Of a stretch of DNA of 64,000 nt, positions 8,842-15,714 are shown piece by piece. The DNA comes from Reinekea blandensis MED297. Lineage in GTDB: Bacteria; Pseudomonadota; Gammaproteobacteria; Pseudomonadales; Natronospirillaceae. Position numbers and translations under genes: made by a program. The stretch lies in NCBI RefSeq assembly GCF_000153185.1, contig NZ_CH724150.1:256915-320914 (forward strand), written 5' to 3'. Within the stretch, counting starts at the first letter, position 1. Every line of letters begins with the position of its first letter. The notes under the pieces were generated by a model. That model searched no databases, was not told where the DNA came from, and saw nothing but the letters and a program-made list of their open reading frames with translations.

Positions 8842-10194
8842 TTACCGAGGGTTGACGGTCAGCCTGTACTGGCCGGAACCGCCATCATAAGTTTGCGCAA
8901 ACAACTCATAGACACCCGCGGCTAACTCAACTTCCAAACGAGAGTCCTGTCCGCCAGCACTGTCATCATCTTCAGCGTAGAAATCATCACTACCTCGCAG
9001 GGTAATAACCGAGTCGACGACCTCTGATCGCATTTCAATCACATACCAACCGTCTTGTTGGATAGTCAGTTGATACATGTCCTCATCACTGCGCATCCAG
9101 CCATTCACCACGGCAGGGGCTGTCAGTTCCCGGTTCGTATCAATTTCGACATCCAGCGCTGCGACTTCTATCTCAAACATACCACCGTCACCGTCGTAAG
9201 AACGAGCAATAATCTGGTAGGTTCCCGGCGAGAGAGCTTCAACGAGTTGCGAGTTTTCACCTTCGCCACCATCATCGTCTTCTAACGTAGCAATCTGGTC
9301 ACCCATGATCGCAAGTTTTGTGTCAAAGTCGTTTGAACGTAAATCGATTTTGAACAGTTGCTCTTCTTCAACTGTCAACTGAAACGTTTTTTCTTCATTA
9401 GTGGACAACCAGCCATTAACGGTACTTGGTACAGTTAAATCCAGGTTGGTAGCGAACTCAACATCCAAGGCAGCCACTTCCAGATCGAACAAACCACCGT
9501 TGCCTTCATAGGAGCGAACGACAATTTGGTAGTCTCCAGGCGAGAGAGCTTCAACGATTCGGGAGTTTTCGCTTTCCCCGCCATCATCATCTTCCAGTGT
9601 GGAAATCTGGTCACCGTTGACTGCAAGTACGGCGTCAAAATCATCTGACCGTAAGTCGATTTGAAACAGTTTCGTTTCTGCAACGCTAAACTGAAGGGTG
9701 GTTTCGTCATTTTCGCCTAGCCAACCGTTCACCACTTCGCCTTCACTAATGCGGTCACGAAGTTCTATATCGACAGTCGTCGCTTTAAAACGGAAAGGTC
9801 CATAGTTGTCGGCGTCATCTCCGTTTACGGCAATAAGCCATGGCCCTAAATCATTGGTTTGAAATCTTGCAGGAGACCCCGAAGCGATTCGTTCGTTTAA
9901 GCTATTAAAAACGGAAAACGAACCTTCAAAACTGCTTTGCATGTCTAACTGAACGATCGCATCGGCCTCAGCATCATTCAATTGGAAAACTTTGTATCGG
10001 CTACCATTGTTGTAGTTAAGCTGACTGGCTGAGGTTAGCTCGCCGCGTACACTTTCATCGAGCTTGAAAGTCACTACCTGAGATTGTGAAAGGGCAGTGT
10101 CACTGGCGGTCGATTGAGAGGTCGGCACTGTCGTACAACCCGATGCGATAAAGGCTGTACTGGTGAACAGTACCGTGGCTACTAGTTTGTCCAT
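8842..10194 (-). CDS. Lipoprotein with tandem PPC-like beta modules
   Basis: This 450-residue exported lipoprotein has the signal sequence MDKLVATVLFTSTAFIASGC, with a lipobox ending in Cys20. After a linker rich in Ser and Thr come four modules of about 85-105 residues resembling the bacterial pre-peptidase C-terminal (PPC) domain. The modules share the motifs FxIDLRSxDFD, LEDDDGGExENS and ALSPGxYQIxxRSYxGxGGxFxxEVAALDVE. Modules 2 and 3 are nearly identical over 104 codons, so they come from a recent duplication. No protease or other catalytic domain is attached. It may be an outer-membrane or periplasmic adhesive or calcium-binding protein, which is inference from the Asp-rich loops. Confidence 0.7.
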   Translation of the reverse strand: MDKLVATVLFTSTAFIASGCTTVPTSQSTASDTALSQSQVVTFKLDESVRGELTSASQLNYNNGSRYKVFQLNDAEADAIVQLDMQSSFEGSFSVFNSLNERIASGSPARFQTNDLGPWLIAVNGDDADNYGPFRFKATTVDIELRDRISEGEVVNGWLGENDETTLQFSVAETKLFQIDLRSDDFDAVLAVNGDQISTLEDDDGGESENSRIVEALSPGDYQIVVRSYEGNGGLFDLEVAALDVEFATNLDLTVPSTVNGWLSTNEEKTFQLTVEEEQLFKIDLRSNDFDTKLAIMGDQIATLEDDDGGEGENSQLVEALSPGTYQIIARSYDGDGGMFEIEVAALDVEIDTNRELTAPAVVNGWMRSDEDMYQLTIQQDGWYVIEMRSEVVDSVITLRGSDDFYAEDDDSAGGQDSRLEVELAAGVYELFAQTYDGGSGQYRLTVNPR

Positions 10195-10830
10195 ATTGAT
10201 TGATTCCTTTTAATAATGCCCGCTGGCCTACACAATTGATTAAATGTTGCGCACGGACAGGACTGACGATTAGGTCGGGAGTTGCTCGTCTTTACGATGA
10301 GACTGAGATATCTCGGCGCATTGAACCATAACTTAAGGATATAAAACAACGCACTGACACTGCGTAAAGTGACTTTCTAAACGGCGAGATCGCATCAAGT
10401 TCATTTCCAGCAAAACCTGATGAACGTTCAAGCGGTTCAAGTCAAAAAAACTGTGTTTATTGTTTCCTGGCAACCAATGGATACGGTCTAGTGCAATGCT
10501 TTCTCATTTATAACATCAAACCGTTATGAGCGGCCATGACACTGGGAGATGGGTAAATATCGAGTTCGGGCCAAAATTCGCGTGGATACGTCCTAACTTA
10601 CTGTTTTTCCAGAGAAAAAATCAGACTTTACGATTTTTACCGATCCATTCTGGGATCGTTTGATTGGCTAGCCCATTGTATTCTAGACTCCCGGTAGCGT
10701 TACAATCACTCAACACGATAGATAGTCATAAAAAGCTAAACCTCGAGCGGATCGAGGTCATTGATGCTCTGATAATGGCAATCCGATGTCGAAAACGAAA
10801 AGCAGTAATCTGAGAAGTAGGGGCTTTCCA
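10195..10830. other. Gene-free stretch of about 640 bases
   Basis: No convincing reading frame, RNA gene, long repeat or transposon end was found here. The part next to the lipoprotein gene must hold its promoter. The rest lies on the edge of the accessory region and may be decayed sequence, but no parent gene is recognisable. Confidence 0.5.
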
Positions 10831-11340
10831 CTATTTAATAGGTCCTGACCTAAGCTGGTATGCTTTAAGGATAATTGAATTATCCTCGTCATCGAAAAGT
10901 CTATCCCGGATATTTATTGGTCCAGTAATACAAGGATAAATAGCACCAGTTGGAAAGCCATAAAGAGTCGGTAGATTTTTAATATCGCTATTTCTCGGCC
11001 CAAGCCCAGGCTTAAGCTCTAAATCGTCAAATATTTTTATAAAAAACTGTGTAATAACACAACCTACATCGAAAGTGAGGATTACTAAATCATCAGAGTC
11101 GATTCCTTTTTTTTTAAACTCATCAGTATCCTTAAACTCAAGGAGCAAATCAGCTAACTCAACTAACATATCTTGCGAATGAAAATTAATGTTAATAGCT
11201 GAATAACTTTTTAACATTTCAATTCGGTCTAAGGTTACTTCCTTATACCAATTGCAAAAAGCGTTTGATGTTGATTTTTTCCAATTAGGGTGATTACTGA
11301 ACTCTTCAATGGTAATTGGCATTTCTATTATTGGGTACAT
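10831..11340 (-). CDS. AT-rich orphan gene, function unknown
   Basis: This 169-residue soluble protein is not recognised. It has a strong Shine-Dalgarno (AGGAGG, five bases before ATG 11340). Its codon use is clearly AT-rich compared with every neighbour, which suggests foreign origin. The sequence is acidic, with an amphipathic helical N-terminal half and a C-terminal region rich in Gly, Pro and Ile (around LPTLYGFPTGAIYPCITGPI). No signal peptide or membrane segment is seen. It lies just outside the left repeat of the 2.8-kb phage-like element and could be cargo of an older, larger island. Confidence 0.55.
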   Translation of the reverse strand: MYPIIEMPITIEEFSNHPNWKKSTSNAFCNWYKEVTLDRIEMLKSYSAININFHSQDMLVELADLLLEFKDTDEFKKKGIDSDDLVILTFDVGCVITQFFIKIFDDLELKPGLGPRNSDIKNLPTLYGFPTGAIYPCITGPINIRDRLFDDEDNSIILKAYQLRSGPIK

Positions 11341-11515
11341 TCATTCCTCCTAAAGAAAAAATTACCTGAAATCGACTTTTAAGGGATAAATGACAAGAAT
11401 GCATTAAAAAACTTGGCGACGGCATTTACGGAAATACCCAAGCAAGATCACCGATTATCGACATAAGCGCAAAGTATCTGTTAGAGGACTTGAGGGGGGC
11501 TCTAGTATAGCTCAC

Positions 11516-11533
11516 TATTTCCTGTAATCTTTA
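11516..11533 (+). repeat. Left 18-bp direct repeat (putative attL core)
   Basis: Identical to 14316-14333. To its right the sequence (GTATTCTCGG) differs from that at the right copy, as expected if the repeat marks the crossover between element and chromosome. Confidence 0.6.
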
Positions 11534-11545
11534 GTATTCTCGGTT

Positions 11546-11582
11546 GCGTAGCCCTTCAGGCCCTTCTCATTAGGGCCTACGC
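11546..11582. repeat. Stem-loop near the left end of the element
   Basis: GCGTAGCCC (11546-11554) pairs with GGGCCTACGC (11573-11582) with one bulged base and an 18-base loop. It lies just inside the left repeat and just before the small gene at 11607. It could be a single-strand structure used in phage DNA replication or a terminator of incoming transcription. Confidence 0.45.
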
Positions 11583-11606
11583 ACACCCACAAGATGCCCT
11601 CACGAA

Positions 11607-11810
11607 ATGATCATTGAAGATTCCGTAATGCTTCAGTTGTATTTGGATCGCACTCAGAAAGAGTGGTTTCAGAAGATCTGCCGCGAAGATGATGTGACCA
11701 TGTCGCAGCAGGTACGACGATTGATAAAACAGTTTTTGAGCGAGCAGGGCATTGATCCGCCTTATCCTGAACTACCGAACCCGTATGTCAGGGAACCTCG
11801 TCACCGATAG
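11607..11810 (+). CDS. Small ribbon-helix-helix-like protein
   Basis: This 67-residue protein has the pattern of a short strand (MLQLYLD) followed by two helices (QKEWFQKICREDD and MSQQVRRLIKQFLSEQG). That matches a ribbon-helix-helix (CopG/Arc-like) DNA-binding fold. The tail is proline-rich. The start could instead be the ATG at 11628, which would put the strand right at the N-terminus. No strong ribosome site precedes either. It may regulate the element or assist its replication. The fold assignment is by pattern only. Confidence 0.55.
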   Translation: MIIEDSVMLQLYLDRTQKEWFQKICREDDVTMSQQVRRLIKQFLSEQGIDPPYPELPNPYVREPRHR

Positions 11811-12053
11811 GTGTGAGTTGTTTTTATGGGCCTTGTGCCCCGAGCGCAGCGAAGTCACCGAACCCTCTCAGGACTCAAAACAAGGCCCCTCAGCGTCAAA
11901 GTTGAAGGGCCTTTTTAGTTCCACTGGTCTTAGATAACTGATAGCGAAGCGGAAACCCTACCATCCGTTCCAATGCCTGGTGTTTTTTCGCGCCCCGTGT
12001 CCAGGGGAATCCCTTAAATAATTATCGCCCTTGATCAACTCGGTTTTTGGCTT

Positions 12054-12081
12054 GATCGGGGGGTATTCTATACCCCCGATC
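12054..12081. repeat. Strong G/C hairpin inside the element
   Basis: GATCGGGGGGTAT (12054-12066) pairs with ATACCCCCGATC (12070-12081), with a three-base loop and one extra G. No T-run follows on either strand, so it is not a typical terminator. An origin or packaging role is plausible for a single-strand phage element. Confidence 0.55.
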
Positions 12082-12224
12082 TTGGGACAATATTGACCTA
12101 TGGGATTTTCCAGAAAACCTATGAACCCCTTGCTAATCAAGGGCTGAGCCGCTTACACATAAATATTTAGGGCTTTGGCTTAGATGCCTAAAATATTATG
12201 CATTCTCCTGGATCTTATCGGCTG

Positions 12225-12281
12225 CTTTTTGGGACCCGGAGATCGCGAGCGTAGCGAGCGAGCACCGGGCACCAAAAAAAG
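12225..12281. repeat. Long imperfect hairpin with GCGAGCG-rich loop
   Basis: The arm CTTTTTGGGACCCGG (12225-12239) pairs with CCGGGCACCAAAAAAAG (12265-12281), with small bulges. The loop is built of repeated GCGAGCG/GTAGCGAG units. Each arm ends in an A or T run, so it could end transcription from either side. Confidence 0.45.
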
Positions 12282-12307
12282 TAGGGTACATGTAATACCC
12301 TACTTTT
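12277..12307. repeat. Perfect 12-bp inverted repeat
   Basis: AAAAGTAGGGTA (12277-12288) and TACCCTACTTTT (12296-12307) are exact complements around a seven-base loop. The right arm overlaps the first copy of the 33-bp repeat. It lies 115 bases past the 3' end of the repressor gene. Confidence 0.6.
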
Positions 12308-12325
12308 GTACCATTTTTGGTACTG
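12293..12325 (+). repeat. 33-bp repeat, copy 1 (candidate initiator-binding or operator site)
   Basis: It matches 12934-12966 at 30 of 33 positions. Its core is CTTTTGTACCATTTT followed by GGTACTG, which contains the inverted repeat GTACCA/TGGTAC. The two copies flank the repressor gene. The other copy sits directly before the initiator gene. Confidence 0.55.
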
Positions 12326-12421
12326 CGATATATCTCTTGGTAACCGACAACACCCCTCAAACCCTTTAAAATCAACCACTTAGGTCTTTTTCTCTGGTTT
12401 TCTACGTTGTCTACGTAGAAT

Positions 12422-12811
12422 TTAGGGTTTTTGAGTCAGGTTTTTGGCCCGGTTGGCGTGATGTCGGATCACCATGGCTTCGACCAGATCGGCAAAGGTT
12501 TGCATCTCAGGTTCGTCAAACTGCTTCACCGCCTCGAACAGTAAAACCAGATTCTCATCCACGTTGCGGCTGTCAGTGTCCATGCACAGCTCGCTGATCG
12601 TCATCCCGAACATCTGAGCCATTTTCTTCAGAACGGTCAATGTGGGCTCTCTGTCGCCTTTCTCGTAGCCAATGTAGGTGTTTTTGGCTATTCCGAGTTG
12701 ATCCGCTGTCTCCTGCTGGTTCAAACCTTTGGATAATCGAAGTGTCTTTAAGTGTTCATGGAATTGCATATCACACCAATCGGTCTGTCTTTTTAGTAAT
12801 TCTATATCCAC
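12422..12811 (-). CDS. XRE-family phage-type repressor
   Basis: This 129-residue protein starts at GTG 12811 (AGGAG nine bases upstream). A shorter form from ATG 12769 is possible. Residues 17-75 form an XRE helix-turn-helix (LRLSKGLNQQETADQLGIAKNTYIGYEKGDREPTL). The C-terminal part is short and helical and has no protease domain. Divergent placement against the replication initiator matches RstR-type repressors of filamentous phages, which silence the rep promoter and their own. The candidate operator at 12857-12876 lies between the two genes. Confidence 0.8.
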   Translation of the reverse strand: MDIELLKRQTDWCDMQFHEHLKTLRLSKGLNQQETADQLGIAKNTYIGYEKGDREPTLTVLKKMAQMFGMTISELCMDTDSRNVDENLVLLFEAVKQFDEPEMQTFADLVEAMVIRHHANRAKNLTQKP

Positions 12812-12856
12812 GTTTTTGCGCTCCTATGTTGACGGCTCAATTATGTGTATATATAA

Positions 12857-12876
12857 ATACCAGTAAATAGGTATTG
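12857..12876. promoter_or_regulatory. Candidate repressor operator in the divergent promoter region
   Basis: AATACC and GGTATT face each other across a seven-base AT-rich spacer, next to TATAAAT-like sequence, in the gap between the repressor and initiator starts. XRE repressors bind such symmetric sites. A TTGACG lies at the right edge and could be the -35 element of a rightward promoter for the initiator gene. Confidence 0.45.
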
Positions 12877-12933
12877 ACGTGTTTTTGAGAGGTGCGATGT
12901 GAGGCAGTCGGAAATCAGAGGCGGAAAGTCTAG

Positions 12934-12966
12934 TAATACCCGCCTTTTGTACCATTTTGGGTACTG
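12934..12966 (+). repeat. 33-bp repeat, copy 2, before the initiator gene
   Basis: It matches 12293-12325 with three differences. It ends 14 bases before the preferred initiator start at 12981, so protein binding here would block or adjust initiator expression. It retains the GTACC/GGTAC symmetry. Confidence 0.55.
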
Positions 12967-12980
12967 GCACGGATGTCTTT

Positions 12981-14009
12981 ATGATTGATTGGGTCACCTG
13001 TGAATTGCCCTGTCGGCACGTTCCTCTGAATGCCGGCGCCGTTATGAAAGTGGCCGCGGATGGTTGTCTTGAATGGCATTCACCCTGCCGGGTCCGGGTT
13101 GAAGGCTCTCACGAATCCGGTGTTCAAGTTCGCAGCATCGGGACCATCGACGCACAGGGAAGGGCATCAACTCTTTGGTTTTCCGGTAACCCTTCTAAGT
13201 TCCTGCAGGGTCACAATGTCTTCGGCAGTGATGATCTCGTTGCATTGATGTTGGACACCTATCTCAAGGTGTTAGCCAGTCTCGATATCGTTCCGAATCT
13301 TGATGATCTGAAACAGGTAAAGCAGGGTGCTTATCCATTGATGTCTGTCGACATCAATCAGTCGTTCGATCTTCCAAGTCGCTCTGACGTATTAGCCTGG
13401 ATACGTGCGGCTGAGTACAAATCCAAAACCCGTCACGGCCGACCATCGATGAAAGGTGGCACGTTGTATTGGGGGAAATCCTCTCAACGTTGGGCGCTCA
13501 AGGTGTACAGCAAAGGCGAAGAAATTGAAGCGCCAAAGCATCGTTTACCGTCCGCGTTCAACAACACCTATTTAGCCAAGTGGGCTGATACCAAGCTGCG
13601 CCTTGAATTGCGCATTAAGAAAAAACAACTTCGTGAATTGAACATAGAAACTGCATCTCAAATGACTTTAGCGGCTGTAAAGCGCATCTATCAAACCTAT
13701 GTGGAGAAGATAGAAATGAATGAACAAATTGCCTTATCTGACGAACAACAAATGAATCTCCCGCGTGGGTTGTGCTCGACCTACATACTTTGGAAACAGG
13801 GTCACGACCTTCGATCCATCCTGCCGAAAAACACCTATTACCGGCACCGTCGAGCGTTAATGGAACAGGGCATCGACATTGCGTTCTGCCAAGAATCCAT
13901 CGAGAAAACCAACGTGATCCCACTGCTCAAAGTGTTGGAAGCTCAACCAGCGTCCATACCGGACTGGGCGTTCAATCAAAATCTTGTTCATCACTCAGCG
14001 AGGCTTTAA
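12981..14009 (+). CDS. Replication initiation protein, phage/plasmid II/X family
   Basis: This 342-residue protein resembles gene II/RstA-type replication proteins of filamentous phages. The N-terminal Phage_CRI-like part has the typical opening MIDWVTCELPC. The family landmark WALKVYSKGEEIEAPKH is followed by LAKWADTKLRLELRIKKKQLREL. The C-terminal part resembles the gene X segment (HDLRSILPKNTYYRHRRAL). Such proteins nick the double-stranded origin and start rolling-circle synthesis. ATG 12981 is preferred over an in-frame TTG at 12957, which would lie inside the 33-bp repeat. The intact frame suggests the element may still replicate. Confidence 0.85.
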   Translation: MIDWVTCELPCRHVPLNAGAVMKVAADGCLEWHSPCRVRVEGSHESGVQVRSIGTIDAQGRASTLWFSGNPSKFLQGHNVFGSDDLVALMLDTYLKVLASLDIVPNLDDLKQVKQGAYPLMSVDINQSFDLPSRSDVLAWIRAAEYKSKTRHGRPSMKGGTLYWGKSSQRWALKVYSKGEEIEAPKHRLPSAFNNTYLAKWADTKLRLELRIKKKQLRELNIETASQMTLAAVKRIYQTYVEKIEMNEQIALSDEQQMNLPRGLCSTYILWKQGHDLRSILPKNTYYRHRRALMEQGIDIAFCQESIEKTNVIPLLKVLEAQPASIPDWAFNQNLVHHSARL

Positions 14010-14011
14010 CC

Positions 14012-14281
14012 ATGACTCAGAATCTCACTCACATCGATTACGCCAAGCTCATTGGTCACGAAGTTCGCTTCAGTACCGATAAACGCCTTGGCCCTGACAC
14101 GAACCTGTTTGAGTGGCAGAAAGGTCAGTTGGCTTATCTGGATGGCGTTTGTCGATCTGGCCATAGCTTTACCGTTCTGTTCGAAACCGTTGATCAATCA
14201 GAGCTCATTACCATTGCGATCGATGACGTTCGAAAGCACGTCGAGTTTGTGTGTGAGCCTGTTTTAACATTGGCTCACTAG
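14012..14281 (+). CDS. Small protein downstream of the replication initiator
   Basis: This 89-residue protein begins two bases after the initiator stop, so it is almost certainly cotranscribed. It is acidic and rich in beta-type sequence (HEVRFSTDK, FTVLFETV, ELITIAIDDVRKHVEFV), which would suit a small barrel. No family is recognised. In filamentous phages this slot usually holds a single-strand DNA-binding protein or RstB, so a DNA-binding or integration accessory role is a guess from position. A longer in-frame extension upstream to 13772 overlaps the initiator gene and is rejected. Confidence 0.6.
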   Translation: MTQNLTHIDYAKLIGHEVRFSTDKRLGPDTNLFEWQKGQLAYLDGVCRSGHSFTVLFETVDQSELITIAIDDVRKHVEFVCEPVLTLAH

Positions 14282-14314
14282 GGGACTCAGATGGCCCCTC
14301 GAGCACACCTTCTC

Positions 14315-14346
14315 TTATTTCCTGTAATCTTTATTACAGGAAATAA
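14315..14346. repeat. Right-end palindrome with XerCD-like 11-6-11 layout
   Basis: The arms TTATTTCCTGTAAT (14315-14328) and ATTACAGGAAATAA (14333-14346) are perfect complements around CTTT. Read as a recombinase site it has an 11-base arm ATTTCCTGTAA (14317-14327), a central TCTTTA (14328-14333) and an 11-base arm TTACAGGAAAT (14334-14344). The inner TAA/TTA and outer AAAT positions agree with gammaproteobacterial dif sites, but the other arm bases do not. The 18-bp direct repeat covers one arm plus the centre and ends exactly at the second arm. Confidence 0.5.
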
Positions 14347-14461
14347 CAGATTAGTTCGATTTAGCCCGTTTCAGATTGATTTCACAAATAGCCAGCACTC
14401 ATCGCTCATCATCTCAAAAGCTCTTTGGCCCGAATTCACGGCAGTTTCTACTTCATTACCG

Positions 14462-15328
14462 CTAAAGATCGTACTCACCCATGGCGACGCCACGCGCAGT
14501 CACAAAAACGGAATCATCCTGCGCGCCACTGACCGTAAACTCGATGGTTTCACCGTTCGCATCTTCAATTACCCAATGTCCGGATAAATGATGGGTACCA
14601 TCTTTTTGAGTGGTTGCCAGGCTTTTATAGAGAAACGTACCCAGTCCCGTTCCCGGGTACTGTTCTAACAGATACTTGAACTCAATCGAGGTAATCTCCG
14701 TGGACAGTGAGTACGCCGCCAACCAGCTACCGTTCAGGATGGTAGTTTTCTCATTGCCTGTCATATCTTTTGTAAAGAGATAGAAGTTTGTTGCCGAATA
14801 CTTGTTCACTGAGAGATTGAGTCCGCTGAATCGAGTCTCAAGACTCGCCGTACCGTCAATTGTGGCAACGCCCAAGGCTGCATGTTCCGGGGAAACACAG
14901 TCTTGATAGTCGTATCGTGTCGTTTGATACGCGAGTAAATCAAAGGGTTCATTACTGTCGGGCTCATATTCAAGCGTCTCAATACTTCCTTGACCGGTTT
15001 GGCAATTAATCTGATCAGTATCGGTTGCCGTGTCCATGTACAAACTGGGCAAAAACTGAACGGTAGTGATAAATGGCATCCCAGCAAGTCCAGACTCTAT
15101 TATAGCGGCTTCATTGTCATTGGTTATCACGCCTGTAGGTTTGGCACTAACAGTACTCAGCGCTAAGGGGCCTGGATCATCAATGCTGTTGTCGGGTTCT
15201 TCGACGGGCGCCTGGCAATCGCGTGAGTTTATAGATTTAACACAGGAGTCCTCATCAGGACCTGGTTCAGTGCCAGGTAAACATCCTGCTAAGAATAGTG
15301 ATGACAACATCCCTGTAATCAATCTCAT
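14462..15328 (-). CDS. Lipoprotein of unknown function
   Basis: This 288-residue protein has a lipoprotein signal MRLITGMLSSLFLAGC (lipobox LAGC, Cys16). An acidic, Pro-rich linker with four further Cys or Asp-rich turns follows, then a mostly beta domain from about residue 70. Cysteine pairs (around DQINCQTG and YQDCVSP) could form a disulfide. No catalytic motif is recognised. It stands alone, between the phage-like element and a long gap. Confidence 0.6.
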   Translation of the reverse strand: MRLITGMLSSLFLAGCLPGTEPGPDEDSCVKSINSRDCQAPVEEPDNSIDDPGPLALSTVSAKPTGVITNDNEAAIIESGLAGMPFITTVQFLPSLYMDTATDTDQINCQTGQGSIETLEYEPDSNEPFDLLAYQTTRYDYQDCVSPEHAALGVATIDGTASLETRFSGLNLSVNKYSATNFYLFTKDMTGNEKTTILNGSWLAAYSLSTEITSIEFKYLLEQYPGTGLGTFLYKSLATTQKDGTHHLSGHWVIEDANGETIEFTVSGAQDDSVFVTARGVAMGEYDL

Positions 15329-15714
15329 ATCGACTTACCTTTTGTCCAAAAAGCGACCAGTCATGGCCGTAAAAACTGAACTGATTCTTATTTAACCTCG
15401 CCATTATGATCTCAACTCTTTTGTATTCTTGCGATGCAAATCACAAGTCTATTGGACAAAGTCGTATTGTTGAGCCTTTCAAACGTGGTGAATCGACGAC
15501 ATTGATGCAACTTGAGTGAAATGGGCGTGAGGGCGAATGTCTGAAAATGTTGAGTTGCCACCCCTGCTCTAACGTATGAACTTAGTGGATGGTAGGCTGA
15601 ATATGCGAGGGGCTGGAAAGCCACACTTTAAAATATCCATGTGGTAGTTCCGCCCTTCATGTAGAAACACGGCCACGCTGTCATAAACCGGTTCGTGGCC
15701 GTGCTCTCTTTCCG
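15329..15714. other. Gap of about 390 bases with one terminator
   Basis: The right part of the gap next to 15715 holds the hairpin at 15668-15703. The left part must contain the promoter of the lipoprotein gene. No convincing gene was seen. An ORF of 70 codons at 15412-15624 lacks a ribosome site and any recognisable pattern. Confidence 0.5.
15668..15703 (-). terminator. Hairpin after the aldo/keto reductase gene
   Basis: CACGGCCACG (15668-15677) pairs with CGTGGCCGTG (15694-15703) with a 16-base loop. It lies 12 bases beyond the reductase stop codon. On the minus strand it is followed by TTTC, a short T-run. Confidence 0.65.

Larger units (their letters stand above)
11811..12421. other. Hairpin-rich non-coding region, candidate replication origin or packaging region
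   Basis: This 610-base stretch has no gene but at least six inverted repeats. (a) GGGCCTTGT 11828-11836 pairs with ACAAGGCCC 11880-11888. (b) AAGGCCC 11882-11888 can pair instead with GGGCCTT 11907-11913, followed by a T-run, which makes a terminator. (c) A G/C-rich hairpin lies at 12054-12081. (d) An imperfect long hairpin lies at 12225-12281. (e) A perfect 12-bp hairpin lies at 12277-12307. (f) GTACCA/TGGTAC lies at 12308-12323. Filamentous phages carry their origins and packaging signal in just such a region. Which hairpin does what cannot be told from sequence. Confidence 0.5.
11516..14333. mobile_element. 2.8-kb inovirus-satellite-like integrated element
   Basis: An identical 18-bp sequence, TATTTCCTGTAATCTTTA, occurs at 11516-11533 and 14316-14333. 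The two copies are exactly 2,800 bases apart. Between them lie a ribbon-helix-helix-like gene, a non-coding stretch full of hairpins, an XRE repressor, a divergently transcribed replication initiator of the phage II/X family and a small downstream gene. This is the repressor/replication layout of filamentous phages and their satellites (RS1, TLC). No coat, adsorption, Zot-like or integrase gene is present, so it would depend on a helper phage for packaging and on host recombinases for integration, or it is a remnant. Confidence 0.6.

Noticed and set aside
11958-12369. Two 60-codon open frames inside the hairpin-rich region
   Set aside because: They contain the inverted repeats, lack ribosome sites and read as low-quality protein. 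The region is better seen as non-coding.
12957-12980. TTG at 12957 as the start of the initiator
   Set aside because: It falls inside the 33-bp repeat and the family's proteins begin near MIDW. ATG 12981 is more likely.
13772-14281. Open frame of 169 codons covering the small gene after the initiator
   Set aside because: The first 80 codons overlap the initiator gene in another frame and have no ribosome site. The ATG at 14012 right after the initiator stop gives a sensible gene.
14315-14346. Palindrome as a rho-independent terminator
   Set aside because: The stem is A/T-rich and not followed by a T-run, and it contains the direct repeat. A recombination site explains it better.
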